Positions 19,948 to 29,289 are shown, counted from the first letter of the stretch. The stretch is 64,000 bases of DNA from Mesorhizobium amorphae CCNWGS0123 (GCF_001686985.1 NZ_CP015318.1:1610001-1674000), one strand, 5' to 3'. Notes: generated by a model not told the origin, from the letters alone. A program made the numbers and translations.

Positions 19948-21168
19948 TTATGCCGAATAGCGCTGGAAAATCAGCGTTGCGTTGGTGCCACCGAAACCGA
20001 ACGAATTGGACAAAACGGTGTCGATCCTGGCGTTGTCGATGCGCTTGCGTACGATCGGCATGCCCTCGAATTCGGGATCGAGTTCTTCGATATGGGCGCT
20101 CTCGCCGATGAAGCCGCCCTGCATCATCAGGATCGAGTAGATCGATTCCTGTACGCCGGCCGCGCCCAGCGAATGGCCGGTCAGCGACTTGGTAGAGGTG
20201 ATGAAAGGCATCTTGTCGCCGAACACTTCGCGGATGGCGCCCATCTCCTTGGAATCGCCGACCGGCGTCGAAGTGCCATGCGTGTTGATGTAGTCGACCG
20301 GCGAGGAAACCGTGGCCAGCGCCTGGCGCATGCAGCGCACCGCGCCTTCGCCCGAGGGCGCCACCATGTCGTAGCCGTCCGAAGTCGCGCCATAGCCGAC
20401 GATCTCGGCATAGATCTTGGCGCCGCGCGCCTTGGCGTGCTCGAGCTCTTCCAGCACCAGCACGCCGGCGCCGCCGGCGATGACAAAACCGTCGCGATTG
20501 ACGTCATAGGCACGTGAAGCGGCCGACGCCCTGTCGTTGAACTTCGACGACATGGCGCCCATGGCGTCGAACAGGTCCGACATCGTCCAGTCGAGGTCTT
20601 CGTGACCGCCGGCAAAGACCATGTCCTGCTTGCCCCACTGGATCAGCTCGTAGCCATTGCCGATGCAGTGCGCCGAGGTCGAGCAGGCGGACGAGATCGA
20701 ATAATTGACGCCGTGGATCTTGAACCAGGTGGCTAAAGTCGCCGACGCGGTCGACGACATCGCCTTTGGCACCGCGAACGGGCCGATGCGCTTGGGGCTG
20801 TTGTTCTTGAGCGTCGTTTCGGCCGCCTCGACGATGGTGCGCGTCGACGGTCCGCCCGAGCCCATGACGATGCCGGTGCGCTCATTGGTGATGTCGCTCT
20901 CGCCAAGGCCGGCGTCCGCGATCGCCTGGTCCATGGCGACGTGGTTCCAGGCCGCGCCTTGCGACAGGAAGCGCATGGCGCGCCGGTCGATCATGGCCGA
21001 CGGGTCGAGCGACGGGGCGCCCCAGACCTGGCAGCGGAAGCCGTGTTCGGCGAATGAATCCGAGAAGCTGATGCCGGACTTGGCATCATGGAGCGAGGCC
21101 TGCACCTCATTGGCATTGTTGCCGATCGACGACACGATGCCGAGGCCTGTCACTACGACCCGTCTCAT
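19948..21168 (-). CDS. fabB: Beta-ketoacyl-ACP synthase I
   Basis: Condensing enzyme; with FabA it supplies unsaturated fatty acids. 406 residues. The Cys-His-His triad is visible: [13 protein letters not shown] (nucleophilic Cys), [11 protein letters not shown] and [12 protein letters not shown]-terminus [18 protein letters not shown] is typical, and GGAGCAGCCC precedes the ATG. Location between fabA and fabI supports FabB rather than FabF. Confidence 0.95.
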   Translation of the reverse strand: MRRVVVTGLGIVSSIGNNANEVQASLHDAKSGISFSDSFAEHGFRCQVWGAPSLDPSAMIDRRAMRFLSQGAAWNHVAMDQAIADAGLGESDITNERTGIVMGSGGPSTRTIVEAAETTLKNNSPKRIGPFAVPKAMSSTASATLATWFKIHGVNYSISSACSTSAHCIGNGYELIQWGKQDMVFAGGHEDLDWTMSDLFDAMGAMSSKFNDRASAASRAYDVNRDGFVIAGGAGVLVLEELEHAKARGAKIYAEIVGYGATSDGYDMVAPSGEGAVRCMRQALATVSSPVDYINTHGTSTPVGDSKEMGAIREVFGDKMPFITSTKSLTGHSLGAAGVQESIYSILMMQGGFIGESAHIEELDPEFEGMPIVRKRIDNARIDTVLSNSFGFGGTNATLIFQRYSA

Positions 21169-21195
21169 GGGCTGCTCCTTAGTGTCTGGTGGCGA

Positions 21196-21714
21196 TCAGG
21201 CGACCGCCGACTGCTTTGACAGACCTACCTTGAGATCCGTTGCCGCGTATATGGGTTCGCCGTCCGCCTTGAGCCAGCCATCGGCGATGCCGAGCACCAG
21301 CCGGCCGCGCATCACGCGCTTGAAATCGATGCCGTACTCGACCTTCTTGACCGACGGCGTCACCATGCCTTTGAACTTCACCTCACCGGTCGACAGCGCC
21401 ATTCCCTTGCCGGGCTCGCCGAGCCAGCCGAGGTAGAAGCCGGTCAGCTGCCACATGGCATCGAGGCCGAGGCAGCCCGGCATGATCGGGTTGCCGATGA
21501 AATGACAGGCGAAAAACCACAGGTCCGGCTTGATGTCGAATTCGGCGCGGATGAAGCCCTTGTCGAACGCGCCGCCGGTTTCGCTGATCTCGGTGATGCG
21601 GTCGAACATCAGCATCGGCGGATAGGGCAGCTGCGCATTTCCCGGTCCGAACAGCTCGCCGCGGGCGCAGGCAAGCAGTTCCTCGTAATCGTAGCTGGAC
21701 TTCGAACCTGCCAT
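21196..21714 (-). CDS. fabA: 3-hydroxydecanoyl-ACP dehydratase/isomerase
   Basis: Dehydrates 3-hydroxydecanoyl-ACP and isomerises the double bond, the branch point to unsaturated fatty acids. 172 residues, family length. The hot-dog active site shows His71 ([13 protein letters not shown]) and Asp85 (CLGLDAMWQ). I chose ATG 21714; upstream in-frame codons add an Arg-rich stretch not seen in FabA. First gene of the fabA-fabB-fabI unit and divergent from irr. Confidence 0.96.
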   Translation of the reverse strand: MAGSKSSYDYEELLACARGELFGPGNAQLPYPPMLMFDRITEISETGGAFDKGFIRAEFDIKPDLWFFACHFIGNPIMPGCLGLDAMWQLTGFYLGWLGEPGKGMALSTGEVKFKGMVTPSVKKVEYGIDFKRVMRGRLVLGIADGWLKADGEPIYAATDLKVGLSKQSAVA

Positions 21715-21986
21715 CAATTTTCGTCCCCGTGATCGTCCTGGGCGGCAGGGCGCCCTTTGTCGTTGGTTTCCTAACACAGTCTGTTTATGGCCGGAAACCG
21801 GCGTCTGCGCTTAACCCGCCCGCCTGCCGGGGTCAATGCGCACCGGGATATCTGCGCGCATGTTGCTCTATTGATCGAATTCGGCCGACAGAATATATGT
21901 CAGGAGCTGTCCAGTTTCGGCCGATGCCGTTTTTTCGCCATTCTGGGCGGGTTCTTGGGGCCGAACCGCGAGTTTCGACGGATAGG

Positions 21987-22418
21987 ATGGATCAGGGCTG
22001 CCGGAAGGATAATGTCGCTGTGGACAAGCGGGTTCGCGAAGCCGGCCTGAGGCCGACACGCCAGCGCATCGCGCTGGCCGATCTGCTTTTCGCCAAGGGC
22101 GATCGTCATCTTTCGGCCGAGGAACTGCATGAAGAGGCGATCGCCGCCGGCGTGCCGGTGTCGCTTGCCACCGTCTACAATGCCCTTCACCAGTTCACCC
22201 AAGCGGGCCTGCTGCGCATCCTGGCCGTCGAGGGCTCGAAGACCTATTTCGACACCAACACCTCCGATCACCATCATTTCTATATCGAAGGCGAAAACCG
22301 CATCTTCGATATCGCCAGCGGTCCGGTGACGGTTTCCAACCTGCCCGACCCACCGGAGGGCATGGAGATCGCCAATGTCGACATCGTGGTGAGGCTGCGC
22401 CCGAAGCGCCGCGATTGA
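21987..22418 (+). CDS. irr: Irr-type iron response regulator (Fur family)
   Basis: 143 residues with the Fur winged helix (PTRQRIALADLLFAKGDRHLSAEELHEEA, SLATVYNALHQFTQAGLL) and the Irr hallmark of three consecutive histidines at 95-97 (SDHHHFYIEGENRIFDI). Irr controls haem and iron genes in Rhizobiales and is regulated by haem. The N-terminal haem-regulatory motif GCPWH of Bradyrhizobium is absent; the only N-terminal cysteine is in QGCRK. This matches Irr proteins that depend on the histidine site. Next to fabA, the usual arrangement. Confidence 0.93.
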   Translation: MDQGCRKDNVAVDKRVREAGLRPTRQRIALADLLFAKGDRHLSAEELHEEAIAAGVPVSLATVYNALHQFTQAGLLRILAVEGSKTYFDTNTSDHHHFYIEGENRIFDIASGPVTVSNLPDPPEGMEIANVDIVVRLRPKRRD

Positions 22419-22428
22419 TCCGCGCTCG

Positions 22429-22788
22429 ATGAGACCAGTCGACCTGGCAGTCCGGCTCGAGTGGATTGCCGTTGCGGTGGTTGCGCTCGTCCTCTACGCG
22501 ATGGCCGGTGTCTCGTGGTGGCTGTTTGCCTTGCTCATCCTGGCGCCGGACCTGTCGATGCTGGGCTATCTCGGCGGGCCGCGCGTCGGTGCCGTCGCCT
22601 ACAACGCGCTGCACATCCTGATCGTCCCGCTGCTGCTGGCGCTTGCCGGCCACGTCCTTGCCAATCCGATGGCGACCGCGATCGCCCTGACCTGGGTCAT
22701 CCACATCGCCGTCGACCGCGCGCTGGGTTACGGCCTCAATCTGTCGAGCGGTTTTCAGCACACCCATCTCGGCCGCATCGGGCGCTAG
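22429..22788 (+). CDS. DUF4260 family small membrane protein
   Basis: 119 residues with four hydrophobic segments covering most of the length and the DUF4260 pattern APDLSMLGYLGGPRVGAVAYN, then HIAVDRALGYGL and FQHTHLG. Function unknown. Begins 10 bases after irr on the same strand and is probably co-transcribed with it. Its TAG stop is the first codon of a family B palindromic repeat. Confidence 0.8.
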   Translation: MRPVDLAVRLEWIAVAVVALVLYAMAGVSWWLFALLILAPDLSMLGYLGGPRVGAVAYNALHILIVPLLLALAGHVLANPMATAIALTWVIHIAVDRALGYGLNLSSGFQHTHLGRIGR

Positions 22789-22858
22789 ACCATGATCCCG
22801 AAAAGTGGAAACCGGTTTTTGCTGCGCTGACCTACGGCTCGGATACGATCATGGTCCA
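22786..22858 (+). repeat. Palindromic repeat, family B, copy 1
   Basis: Ends form a perfect 10-bp inverted repeat, GACCATGATC (22788-22797) and GATCATGGTC (22847-22856), enclosing CCGAAAAGTGG and the self-complementary AAACCGGTTT. It begins with the TAG stop codon of the upstream gene. Related copies lie at 47782-47834 and 63209-63257. Confidence 0.75.
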
Positions 22859-22869
22859 GACAAGAAACC

Positions 22870-23433
22870 TCAGTTCTTGACGTGTTCGCCCGGATAGGCG
22901 CCCCAGACGACCGATTGGGGGAGCCAGCCGGTGTGGCCGTCGAAGGTCATTTCGCACCACTGGCCGTCGCAGGTCTTGATCGACCCCATGACCCCCGGCT
23001 CGATGATGGCCACCACGCTGGCGTCCTTGTCCTTGTCGTCAAGCAGGTTGATTCGTCCGCCCTTGCCGCGTTGCCAGGGCGCGACGATCGCCGTGCGGCG
23101 GCCAGACAGCAGCGACTGGTTGATCCAGCCTTCCGAACCGTCGGCATCGCGCACGCGGCGCCAGGTATCGAATTCCTGGATGATTTCCATCGGCAGCCCG
23201 GCCTTCATGTACATCCAGTTGACGGAGTAGTTGGCGCCGGGGCCGACGCGCGCGTTGACGCGACCCGATTTCAGGCTGACGAAACGCGGCAGCGGCAGGC
23301 CGCTCGGCCCGAGCGTGATCGTCTGCGCGGGGGCCGCGGCGCTTTGCGCCACCGTTTGCGGGGAACAAAGGAGGGTGCCGAGGACTGCTGCGCTGAAGGC
23401 CAGGCGGAGCGACGCGAAACCAGACACTTTCAT
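22870..23433 (-). CDS. Exported SH3-domain protein
   Basis: 187 residues: an N-terminal signal peptide (LAFSAAVLGTLLCSPQTVAQ) and two bacterial SH3-like (SH3_3/DUF1058) repeats, about residues 50-110 (GRVNARVGPGANYSVNWMY) and 120-180 (ASVVAIIEPGVMGSIKTCDG, with WCEM and GWLPQS). Probably periplasmic and cell-wall associated, but no enzymatic domain is present. The frame stays open further upstream, but MKVSG followed by the hydrophobic core is the natural signal-peptide start. Divergent from the dehydrogenase gene. Confidence 0.83.
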   Translation of the reverse strand: MKVSGFASLRLAFSAAVLGTLLCSPQTVAQSAAAPAQTITLGPSGLPLPRFVSLKSGRVNARVGPGANYSVNWMYMKAGLPMEIIQEFDTWRRVRDADGSEGWINQSLLSGRRTAIVAPWQRGKGGRINLLDDKDKDASVVAIIEPGVMGSIKTCDGQWCEMTFDGHTGWLPQSVVWGAYPGEHVKN

Positions 23434-23583
23434 TCCTTTCGGCGCTTGCCCGTCGGCACCGGCGCCCCTTTTTCTTTGTCTTCGGCGGCACCGCTTGTTA
23501 CAGAGTGGCAGGCACCGCGACCGGCTTCGATTTTCGCCTGTCTTGGTTAAAGAGGTCTCAACGAGATCGGGTTCGAGGAAACA

Positions 23584-24585
23584 ATGGCAGGCAAGAAAAG
23601 GCCCCTCGTCGTCATCACGCGCAAGCTGCCCGACCCGGTCGAAACCCGCATGCGCGAACTGTTCGACGCAAGGCTGAATGTCGAGGACAGGCCGATGACG
23701 CAGCCCGAACTGGTCGCGGCGATCAAGGAGGCCGACGTCCTCGTGCCGACGATCACCGACAATATCGACGCGGCGCTGATCGCCCAGGCCGGCGACAATC
23801 TCAAGCTGATCGCCAATTTCGGCAACGGCGTCGACAAGATCGATGTGGAGGCGGCGGCCAAGAAGGGCATCACCGTCACCAATACGCCGAACGTGCTGAC
23901 CGAGGACACGGCCGACATGACCATGGCGCTGATGCTGGCAGTGCCGCGGCGCCTGGCGGAAGGCGCCAACGTGCTGACCAGCGACAAGAAATGGGCTGGC
24001 TGGTCGCCGACCTGGATGCTCGGCCGCCGCATCTGGGGCAAACGGCTCGGCATCGTCGGCATGGGCCGCATCGGCACCGCCGTCGCCAGGCGTGCCAAGG
24101 CCTTCGGCCTGTCGATCCACTATCACAACCGCCACCGCGTACTGCCGGCGGTGGAAGACGAGTTGGAGGCGACCTATTGGGAAAGCCTCGACCAGATGCT
24201 GGCCCGCATGGACATCATCTCGGTCAACTGCCCGTCGACGCCGGCGACGTTCCACCTGCTGTCGGCGCGGCGGCTGGCGCTGATGCAGCCGTCAGCCTAC
24301 ATCGTCAATACCGCGCGCGGCGACATCATCGACGAGGAATCGCTGATCAAGCTGATCCACGACGGCAAGATCGCCGGCGCCGCGCTCGACGTCTACGAGC
24401 ACGAGCCGGCGCTGAACAGCAAGCTTCTGAAGCTCGCGGCAAAGGGCAAGGTCGTGCTCTTGCCGCATATGGGCTCGGCGACGCTCGAGGGCCGCATCGA
24501 CATGGGCGAGAAGGTGATCATCAACATCCGCGCCTTCGTCGATGGCCATCGCCCGCCGGACCGTGTGCTGCCGCTGCGAACCTAA
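23584..24585 (+). CDS. D-2-hydroxyacid dehydrogenase, glyoxylate/hydroxypyruvate reductase type
   Basis: 333 residues of the D-isomer-specific 2-hydroxyacid dehydrogenase family. Substrate domain at both ends, NAD(P)-binding domain in the middle with GMGRIGTAVARRAKAFG. Catalytic Arg (NTARGDIIDE), Glu (DVYEHEP) and His (LPHMGSAT) are all in place. Similar proteins are called glyoxylate reductase (GyaR) in rhizobia; the substrate is inferred. Starts ATG 23584 after GAGGAAACA. Confidence 0.88.
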   Translation: MAGKKRPLVVITRKLPDPVETRMRELFDARLNVEDRPMTQPELVAAIKEADVLVPTITDNIDAALIAQAGDNLKLIANFGNGVDKIDVEAAAKKGITVTNTPNVLTEDTADMTMALMLAVPRRLAEGANVLTSDKKWAGWSPTWMLGRRIWGKRLGIVGMGRIGTAVARRAKAFGLSIHYHNRHRVLPAVEDELEATYWESLDQMLARMDIISVNCPSTPATFHLLSARRLALMQPSAYIVNTARGDIIDEESLIKLIHDGKIAGAALDVYEHEPALNSKLLKLAAKGKVVLLPHMGSATLEGRIDMGEKVIINIRAFVDGHRPPDRVLPLRT

Positions 24586-24586
24586 T

Positions 24587-25165
24587 TCAGAAGTCGCGCT
24601 TCATCATCACCCATTCGCGCGGACCGCTTCTGCCGCCATAGGCGACCCAGGGAAGTCTGTCGGCAATGACGAACCCAAGCCGTTCGTAGACGAAAATTGC
24701 CGAAAGGTTGGTGTCTTCGACGACCAGGCACAGCCCTTCTGCTCCAGCCGCGCCAGCCAGTTCGCCGGCGTGAGAAAGCAGCTGCATTGCCAGTCCCCTG
24801 CCGCGAAATTCGAAGTAGACGGCAATTGCCAGGATTGACCAGTAGCCGACGAGTCGCGTTTCCAGCGTCACAAGCGGCATCAGCGCGGGTGAAATTTCCG
24901 CTGCATAGTGGTCGTGTTCCGTAAGCAGTTCTCCGACCAAGCCGCCGGCGACGATACCGTCCACTTCAATGAGGTGAGCCTTTGAAAAGTGGTAGGGCGA
25001 ATTCAAGTCGGCGGATGCCGCCCGCCGTGCCGCTTCAAGGACCGCGTGATCATCCCCGCTGCTCCTGATCCAGTTTTCGAGATCGATGCCGTGGCCGGCA
25101 ATATCCACGAACGCAGCCACGTGAAGCGCGTCATTGCTGGTGGCGGGGCGGACCCGGGTGTTCAT
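24587..25165 (-). CDS. GNAT-family N-acetyltransferase (after aconitase X genes)
   Basis: 192 residues with GNAT motifs: a middle strand ILAIAVYFEFRGRGLAMQLL (acetyl-CoA binding R/Q-x-x-G-x-G/A type) and a terminal VYERLGFVIADR. Substrate unknown. The ATG at 25163-25165 overlaps the TGA of the aconitase X small subunit by four bases, so its translation is likely coupled to that gene; a TTG three codons earlier is an alternative. Convergent with the dehydrogenase gene, one base apart. Confidence 0.85.
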   Translation of the reverse strand: MNTRVRPATSNDALHVAAFVDIAGHGIDLENWIRSSGDDHAVLEAARRAASADLNSPYHFSKAHLIEVDGIVAGGLVGELLTEHDHYAAEISPALMPLVTLETRLVGYWSILAIAVYFEFRGRGLAMQLLSHAGELAGAAGAEGLCLVVEDTNLSAIFVYERLGFVIADRLPWVAYGGRSGPREWVMMKRDF

Positions 25166-25602
25166 GGATTGCAAGCACTCTTCCCCGCGTCGGTGTCCAA
25201 AATGATTGACCCATCGGTCTTGATGCCGGGCCTTCTTCCTCGAAACCGGTCGAACTGATCGCGACCGAGCCTGAGCGCCATCGGCGTCTCCCAGCCCATT
25301 TCCCTGGCGACGATCAGGCCGAGCAGCAAGATCGCGTCCGGTTCGTGCAGTACCAGCGCCGCTGGCGCGTGGCCGTTGTGGACCAGTTCCAGCAGCACGG
25401 CGGAGGCCGAGGACGAGCCGATCGTGCCGGGCAGGAACAGCACCCGCCTCTCAAGGTTCTGCCCGTGCTGCGGATGGCGGACATCGGCGATGCGGCCCGT
25501 CTTCGGGTCGACGCCGCCCCAGAAGCTGATCGGCGCCGTCAGCACCAGCGCCTCGCCTTCGCCGGCGCGGCCCGGCACCAGGATCTCGGCCATCGCGCTC
25601 AT
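25162..25602 (-). CDS. Aconitase X swivel domain, small subunit (DUF126)
   Basis: 146 residues of the DUF126 family: LVPGRAGEGEALVLTAPISFWGG near the start, then HPQHGQ and LPGTIGSSSASAVLLEL, the serine-rich substrate loop of aconitase-type swivel domains. With the DUF521 large subunit it forms aconitase X; characterised bacterial members dehydrate cis-3-hydroxy-L-proline and archaeal ones act on mevalonate 5-phosphate. Here the two parts are separate genes overlapping by four bases; some bacterial members are fused. Confidence 0.88.
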   Translation of the reverse strand: MSAMAEILVPGRAGEGEALVLTAPISFWGGVDPKTGRIADVRHPQHGQNLERRVLFLPGTIGSSSASAVLLELVHNGHAPAALVLHEPDAILLLGLIVAREMGWETPMALRLGRDQFDRFRGRRPGIKTDGSIILDTDAGKSACNP

Positions 25603-26852
25603 GCGGCGATGTCCGTAAATGCCGGCTTACCGAGTACCGCGCTTTCGACGCAATCGGCCAAGGAGCCGTAAAGCACGGCGTAACCGGTATTGCCCGGCGC
25701 GTAATGCGCGAATTTTCCGGAGTTGGTCATCAGTATGCCGCCGGCAAGCTCGGGCATGATCGGCGTCACCACCACGCAGGTGTCGGCGACGATGATCACC
25801 CCGCTTGCTTCCAGCGTCTTGCGCCGACCGTTCTTCTCCAGCGACGAAAGCACGTGGCGCCCGGTGCAGGCATAGATCGGCACGCTGAGCCGCCGTCCGG
25901 CGATCAGCCGCTCCAGCAAGTCGAACTCGTCGAGCGACAGGTGCGGGCTGCCGATTGCCACAGCATCGATGGTCTTCGCTGCTGTCGCCGTCGACAAGCC
26001 AGCACGGGCCTTCGCCGCCATCTCCGGCGTGACACGAACGACCGTTTCCGGTGCTGCGCCGTCCAGAATGGTCAAAAGATCGGGCGCCTCGGGCGTCACG
26101 CCGGCAATGTGGAAAAGGCCGACCGCGCCGGATGAGGCGGCGGCCGCGCCGAACGCCTTCAGCGCGTCTTCGCCGGGATGGCCCGGCACGCCGGTGACGA
26201 CGCCGATTGTGTTGCCGACCTCGCGGCCATAGAGGCTGCCCAACACCGGCCAGGCGATCTCGGAGCCAAGGAACGATGCGGAAAGCCCCGAGACGTCGAA
26301 CACCAGCCGCGCCCGCCGGCCCTCGGTGCGGTGCAGGCCGTAGTCCGGCGCGCGGCCTGATATGGCGCAAGCGATGTCGAGGAAGTCGCCATAGCGGTTG
26401 GTGCGCGCGCCCAGCACCGAATTGCAGAACACCACGGCGTTGGATTCGCCCCAGGCGACATCGCTGCCCAGCGCCGGCCGATGCCCCGCCTGGTAGGGCG
26501 CGCAGGTCCAGCTCTGCTCGCAGCCGAGCTTGCGATAGGCCTCCATCATCCGCCGCGCCATGCCGCGCGCCGGCTCCTTGAGGCGGATGCGCGAGCAGCC
26601 CATCAGGTCAAGCGCCCCGACATTGAGCGTCGAGCGCACCGAAACCCGGGCGCCGCCCTCGACCAGCCTCTCGGCGAACAACGTGCCGGAATCGCCATGA
26701 TAGAGCGCCCCGTCAATATGCGCCGAGGCGATCGGAATCAGCCGCGGCGCACCGAGCAGGCGGGCGCTGTCGGCAACGATGCGCATCGCCGTCGCCGCGC
26801 CGTCCTTGCCGGAGGCGATCGCCTGTTCTTCCGGACTGAGGATAAGGCTCAC
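25599..26852 (-). CDS. Aconitase X catalytic subunit (DUF521)
   Basis: 417 residues. The DUF521 fold is recognisable from LSPEEQAIASGKDGAATAMRI, SAHIDGALYHGDSGTLFAE, the cysteine-containing TCAPYQAGHRPALGSDVAWGESNAVVFCNSVLGARTNR region (here quoted only as position: residues about 116-155), and the C-terminal ADTCVVVTPIMPE and MTNSGKFAHYAPG. The cysteines in those segments are candidates for the iron-sulfur site. Starts at a GTG (26850-26852) overlapping the stop of the preceding acetyltransferase by four bases. cis-3-hydroxy-L-proline dehydratase activity is the best family-based guess; no proline catabolic partner is nearby. Confidence 0.85.
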   Translation of the reverse strand: MSLILSPEEQAIASGKDGAATAMRIVADSARLLGAPRLIPIASAHIDGALYHGDSGTLFAERLVEGGARVSVRSTLNVGALDLMGCSRIRLKEPARGMARRMMEAYRKLGCEQSWTCAPYQAGHRPALGSDVAWGESNAVVFCNSVLGARTNRYGDFLDIACAISGRAPDYGLHRTEGRRARLVFDVSGLSASFLGSEIAWPVLGSLYGREVGNTIGVVTGVPGHPGEDALKAFGAAAASSGAVGLFHIAGVTPEAPDLLTILDGAAPETVVRVTPEMAAKARAGLSTATAAKTIDAVAIGSPHLSLDEFDLLERLIAGRRLSVPIYACTGRHVLSSLEKNGRRKTLEASGVIIVADTCVVVTPIMPELAGGILMTNSGKFAHYAPGNTGYAVLYGSLADCVESAVLGKPAFTDIAA

Positions 26853-27337
26853 GAAAGCACCTTGCGCATTGTGATCGAAGTCGGCCGGTCATAGCCCGTA
26901 TGCGCCGTGCGTCCGGTCTCACGAAAGCCGAGCCGGGAGAAGGCGGCGTGATTTCCGCTCAGTTCAACGCGGGTCTGCAACTCGATGGCGCACTTGCCGT
27001 GGCTCAGCGCAAGATGCTCGGCGGCTAGCATCAGCCGCCTGCCGACGCCTTGCCCCTGAAGACCCGGCTCGACGGCGAGCTTGCCGACATAGAAATCATC
27101 AGCCCGCTCCAGGACGAAGATGCAGCCGACGATCCGGCCAGCTTCCAGCGCCAAAAAACCCGTCTCCTGTCGGGCCTTGTCCTTCAGCCTTTCGGCGGTC
27201 AGCAGATGCGCCGAGGATGGCGGATCGATGATGCCATCCATGTACGCGAAGGCGCGTAGGATCAGCGAAAGCACCTCGTCCCAGCGCCTGAAATCAACTG
27301 GGATTTGCGTGACGAAGGCACCGGTCGTCTGATCCAT
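26849..27337 (-). CDS. GNAT-family N-acetyltransferase (before aconitase X genes)
   Basis: 162 residues: N-terminal FRRWDEVLSLILRAFAYMDG, the acetyl-CoA loop VEPGLQGQGVGRRLM and a C-terminal FSRLGFRETGRTAHTGYDRP. Substrate unknown. ATG 27337 follows four bases after the ThiF-family gene stop; its own stop overlaps the aconitase X large-subunit GTG start by four bases. Confidence 0.88.
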   Translation of the reverse strand: MDQTTGAFVTQIPVDFRRWDEVLSLILRAFAYMDGIIDPPSSAHLLTAERLKDKARQETGFLALEAGRIVGCIFVLERADDFYVGKLAVEPGLQGQGVGRRLMLAAEHLALSHGKCAIELQTRVELSGNHAAFSRLGFRETGRTAHTGYDRPTSITMRKVLS

Positions 27338-27341
27338 GCGG

Positions 27342-28097
27342 TCAGTTTCTCTTGTAGCGGATGGTGTCGAAGCGCGCCGAGAGCGCATCGTAGAGCAGCA
27401 GCCGGCCGACCAGAGGCTCACCAATGCCGGTGATCAACTTGATAGCCTCCATCGCCTGCAGCGTGCCGACGACGCCGGTCAGCGCGCCGACCACACCGGC
27501 CACCGCACAGGACGGCACCAGTCCCGGCGGCGGCGCCTCGGGGAAGAGATCGCGATAGCCTGGGTTCGGCCTGCCGTCCGCGCCGGCCTCGAACGGCTTC
27601 AGCACGGTCAGCGAACCGTCGAAGCGGCCGACGGCGGCGTGAACCAGCGGCCGTTTTTCTGCGGCGCAGGCGTCGGCAAGCGCGTAGCGCGTTTCGAAAT
27701 TGTCGGAGCCATCGACGACCATGTCGTAGCGCGCTACAAGGGCAGGGGCGTTGTCAGTCGTCAGCCGAAGCTGGTGCAGTTCCACCGCGACATTGGGGTT
27801 GATGCGCGCGATGGCCGCCTTCGCGCTGTCGGTTTTCGCCATGCCGATCGTCTCTGTGTCATGGATGACCTGCCGTTGCAGGTTGGACAGCGAGACGTCG
27901 TCGTCGTCGACGATGCCGAGCGTGCCGACGCCGGCGGCGGCGAGATATTCCAGCACCGGTGCCCCCAGCCCTCCGGCGCCAATGACCAGCACCCGCGCGC
28001 GCTTCAGCTTCTGCTGGCCGGCACCGCCAATCTCGGGCAGCACGATGTGGCGGGCATAGCGTTCGAGTTCTTCGTCGGAAAGGGCGGTAGCGGTCAT
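27342..28097 (-). CDS. HesA/MoeB/ThiF-family adenylyltransferase
   Basis: 251 residues of the E1-like superfamily that adenylates the C-terminal Gly of ThiS/MoaD-type sulfur carriers. ATP-binding VLVIGAGGLGAPVLEYLAAAG near residue 36, DDDDVSLSNLQRQVIH with the catalytic Asn-x-x-Arg-Gln, and VVDGSDNFETRYALAD. No rhodanese domain is fused and the cysteine pairs for zinc are missing, so MoeB versus ThiF cannot be settled. 31 bases after recF. Confidence 0.87.
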   Translation of the reverse strand: MTATALSDEELERYARHIVLPEIGGAGQQKLKRARVLVIGAGGLGAPVLEYLAAAGVGTLGIVDDDDVSLSNLQRQVIHDTETIGMAKTDSAKAAIARINPNVAVELHQLRLTTDNAPALVARYDMVVDGSDNFETRYALADACAAEKRPLVHAAVGRFDGSLTVLKPFEAGADGRPNPGYRDLFPEAPPPGLVPSCAVAGVVGALTGVVGTLQAMEAIKLITGIGEPLVGRLLLYDALSARFDTIRYKRN

Positions 28098-28128
28098 TGC
28101 CGGACCATATAGCGGCGCAAAAACCTTG

Positions 28129-29289
28129 TCAGGAGGCTTCGGTTGGCCCAACCGTGCCGTGATCGACCGTCAGGAACAGCGCCCTTCCAGCGAGACTGGA
28201 AAACAGCGCCGCATCGGTTCCGGTCATGAAGGCCTGGCAGTTGAGTTCTTCCAGGATCGAGAACAGCGCCGCACGCCGGCCGGCGTCGAGATGCGCCGCG
28301 ATCTCGTCGAGCAGCAGGATCGGCGTCATGCCCGACATCTCGCCGGTCAGCCTTGCATGCGAAAGCACGATGCCGACCAGCAGTGCCTTCTGCTCGCCGG
28401 TCGAACAAAGTTCGGCCGGCATCGCCTTGGGCCGGTGCCGCACGACGAGGTCGGAACGGTGCGGGCCTTCCAGCGTGCGCCCGGCGGCGCGGTCGCGGTC
28501 GCGGCCGCCGGCAAGCGCTGCGCGGAACCGCTCCTCGACGTCGACGGCAGGCGTGGTGGCCACCTGCTCTTCCAGTTCGCCGGAGAGGCCAATGTCTGCC
28601 TGCGGGAATGGGCCGCTATCGGGCAGCCTGTCGATCATGGCGGCGAGCAGGCGCACCAGTTCAGCCCTGGCCGCGGCAATCGCCACGCCAGTCTCGGCCA
28701 TCTGCGTCTCGATCGCATCGAACCAGGCGCTATCGCGCGATCCTTCCGTAAGCAAACGGTTACGGCCGCGCATGGCCTTTTCATAGTCGAGCGCGCGCTG
28801 GCCATGCCCGGGGTCGATCGCCAGCACCAGCCGGTCGAGAAAGCGCCGGCGGTCGGCGGCCGGCCCCGGGAACAGGCCGTCCATCGCTGGCGTCAGCCAG
28901 ACGACGCGCAGCCATTCCAGCATGTCCTCGGCCGATCGTGCGGCCGCGCCATTGATCCGCACCCGCCTGCCGCCTTCGCCGGCATTGTCGCCGCCGGCGA
29001 CGCCGGTGCCGATTTCAACCTCGCCTTCCGCCCCTTCGATCAGGGCGTGCAGGGCAAAGCCGCCATCGCCACCGTCGCGCGCCACGTCGGCATAAGGTGC
29101 GCGGCGCAGGCCGCGGCCCGGCGTCAGCAGCGAGACCGCTTCCAGGAGATTGGTCTTGCCGGCGCCATTGTCGCCGGAAAGCACCACGGCGCCTGGCGCA
29201 AGGTCGATCGTCAACGCCGCATAGTTGCGGAAATTAGTAAGCGTTAGCTTACTTACATAGGTTTGCTTTTGAGACTGTTTTGCGGTCAC
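28129..29289 (-). CDS. recF: DNA replication and repair protein RecF
   Basis: SMC-like ATPase that loads RecA at gaps. 386 residues: YVSKLTLTNFRNY at the N-terminus, Walker A LSGDNGAGKTNLLEAVS, ABC-type signature around SVSRE-like LCSTGEQKALLVGIVL and Walker B PILLLDEIAAHLD. Start is a GTG at 29287-29289; no better start lies closer to the conserved region. It follows dnaN by 98 bases, the classical dnaA-dnaN-recF order. Confidence 0.93.
   Translation of the reverse strand: MTAKQSQKQTYVSKLTLTNFRNYAALTIDLAPGAVVLSGDNGAGKTNLLEAVSLLTPGRGLRRAPYADVARDGGDGGFALHALIEGAEGEVEIGTGVAGGDNAGEGGRRVRINGAAARSAEDMLEWLRVVWLTPAMDGLFPGPAADRRRFLDRLVLAIDPGHGQRALDYEKAMRGRNRLLTEGSRDSAWFDAIETQMAETGVAIAAARAELVRLLAAMIDRLPDSGPFPQADIGLSGELEEQVATTPAVDVEERFRAALAGGRDRDRAAGRTLEGPHRSDLVVRHRPKAMPAELCSTGEQKALLVGIVLSHARLTGEMSGMTPILLLDEIAAHLDAGRRAALFSILEELNCQAFMTGTDAALFSSLAGRALFLTVDHGTVGPTEAS

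Noticed and set aside
22786..22858. Family B repeat as a CRISPR, tRNA or insertion-sequence end
   Set aside because: No array spacing, no cloverleaf or transposase gene; it is an isolated palindromic element.
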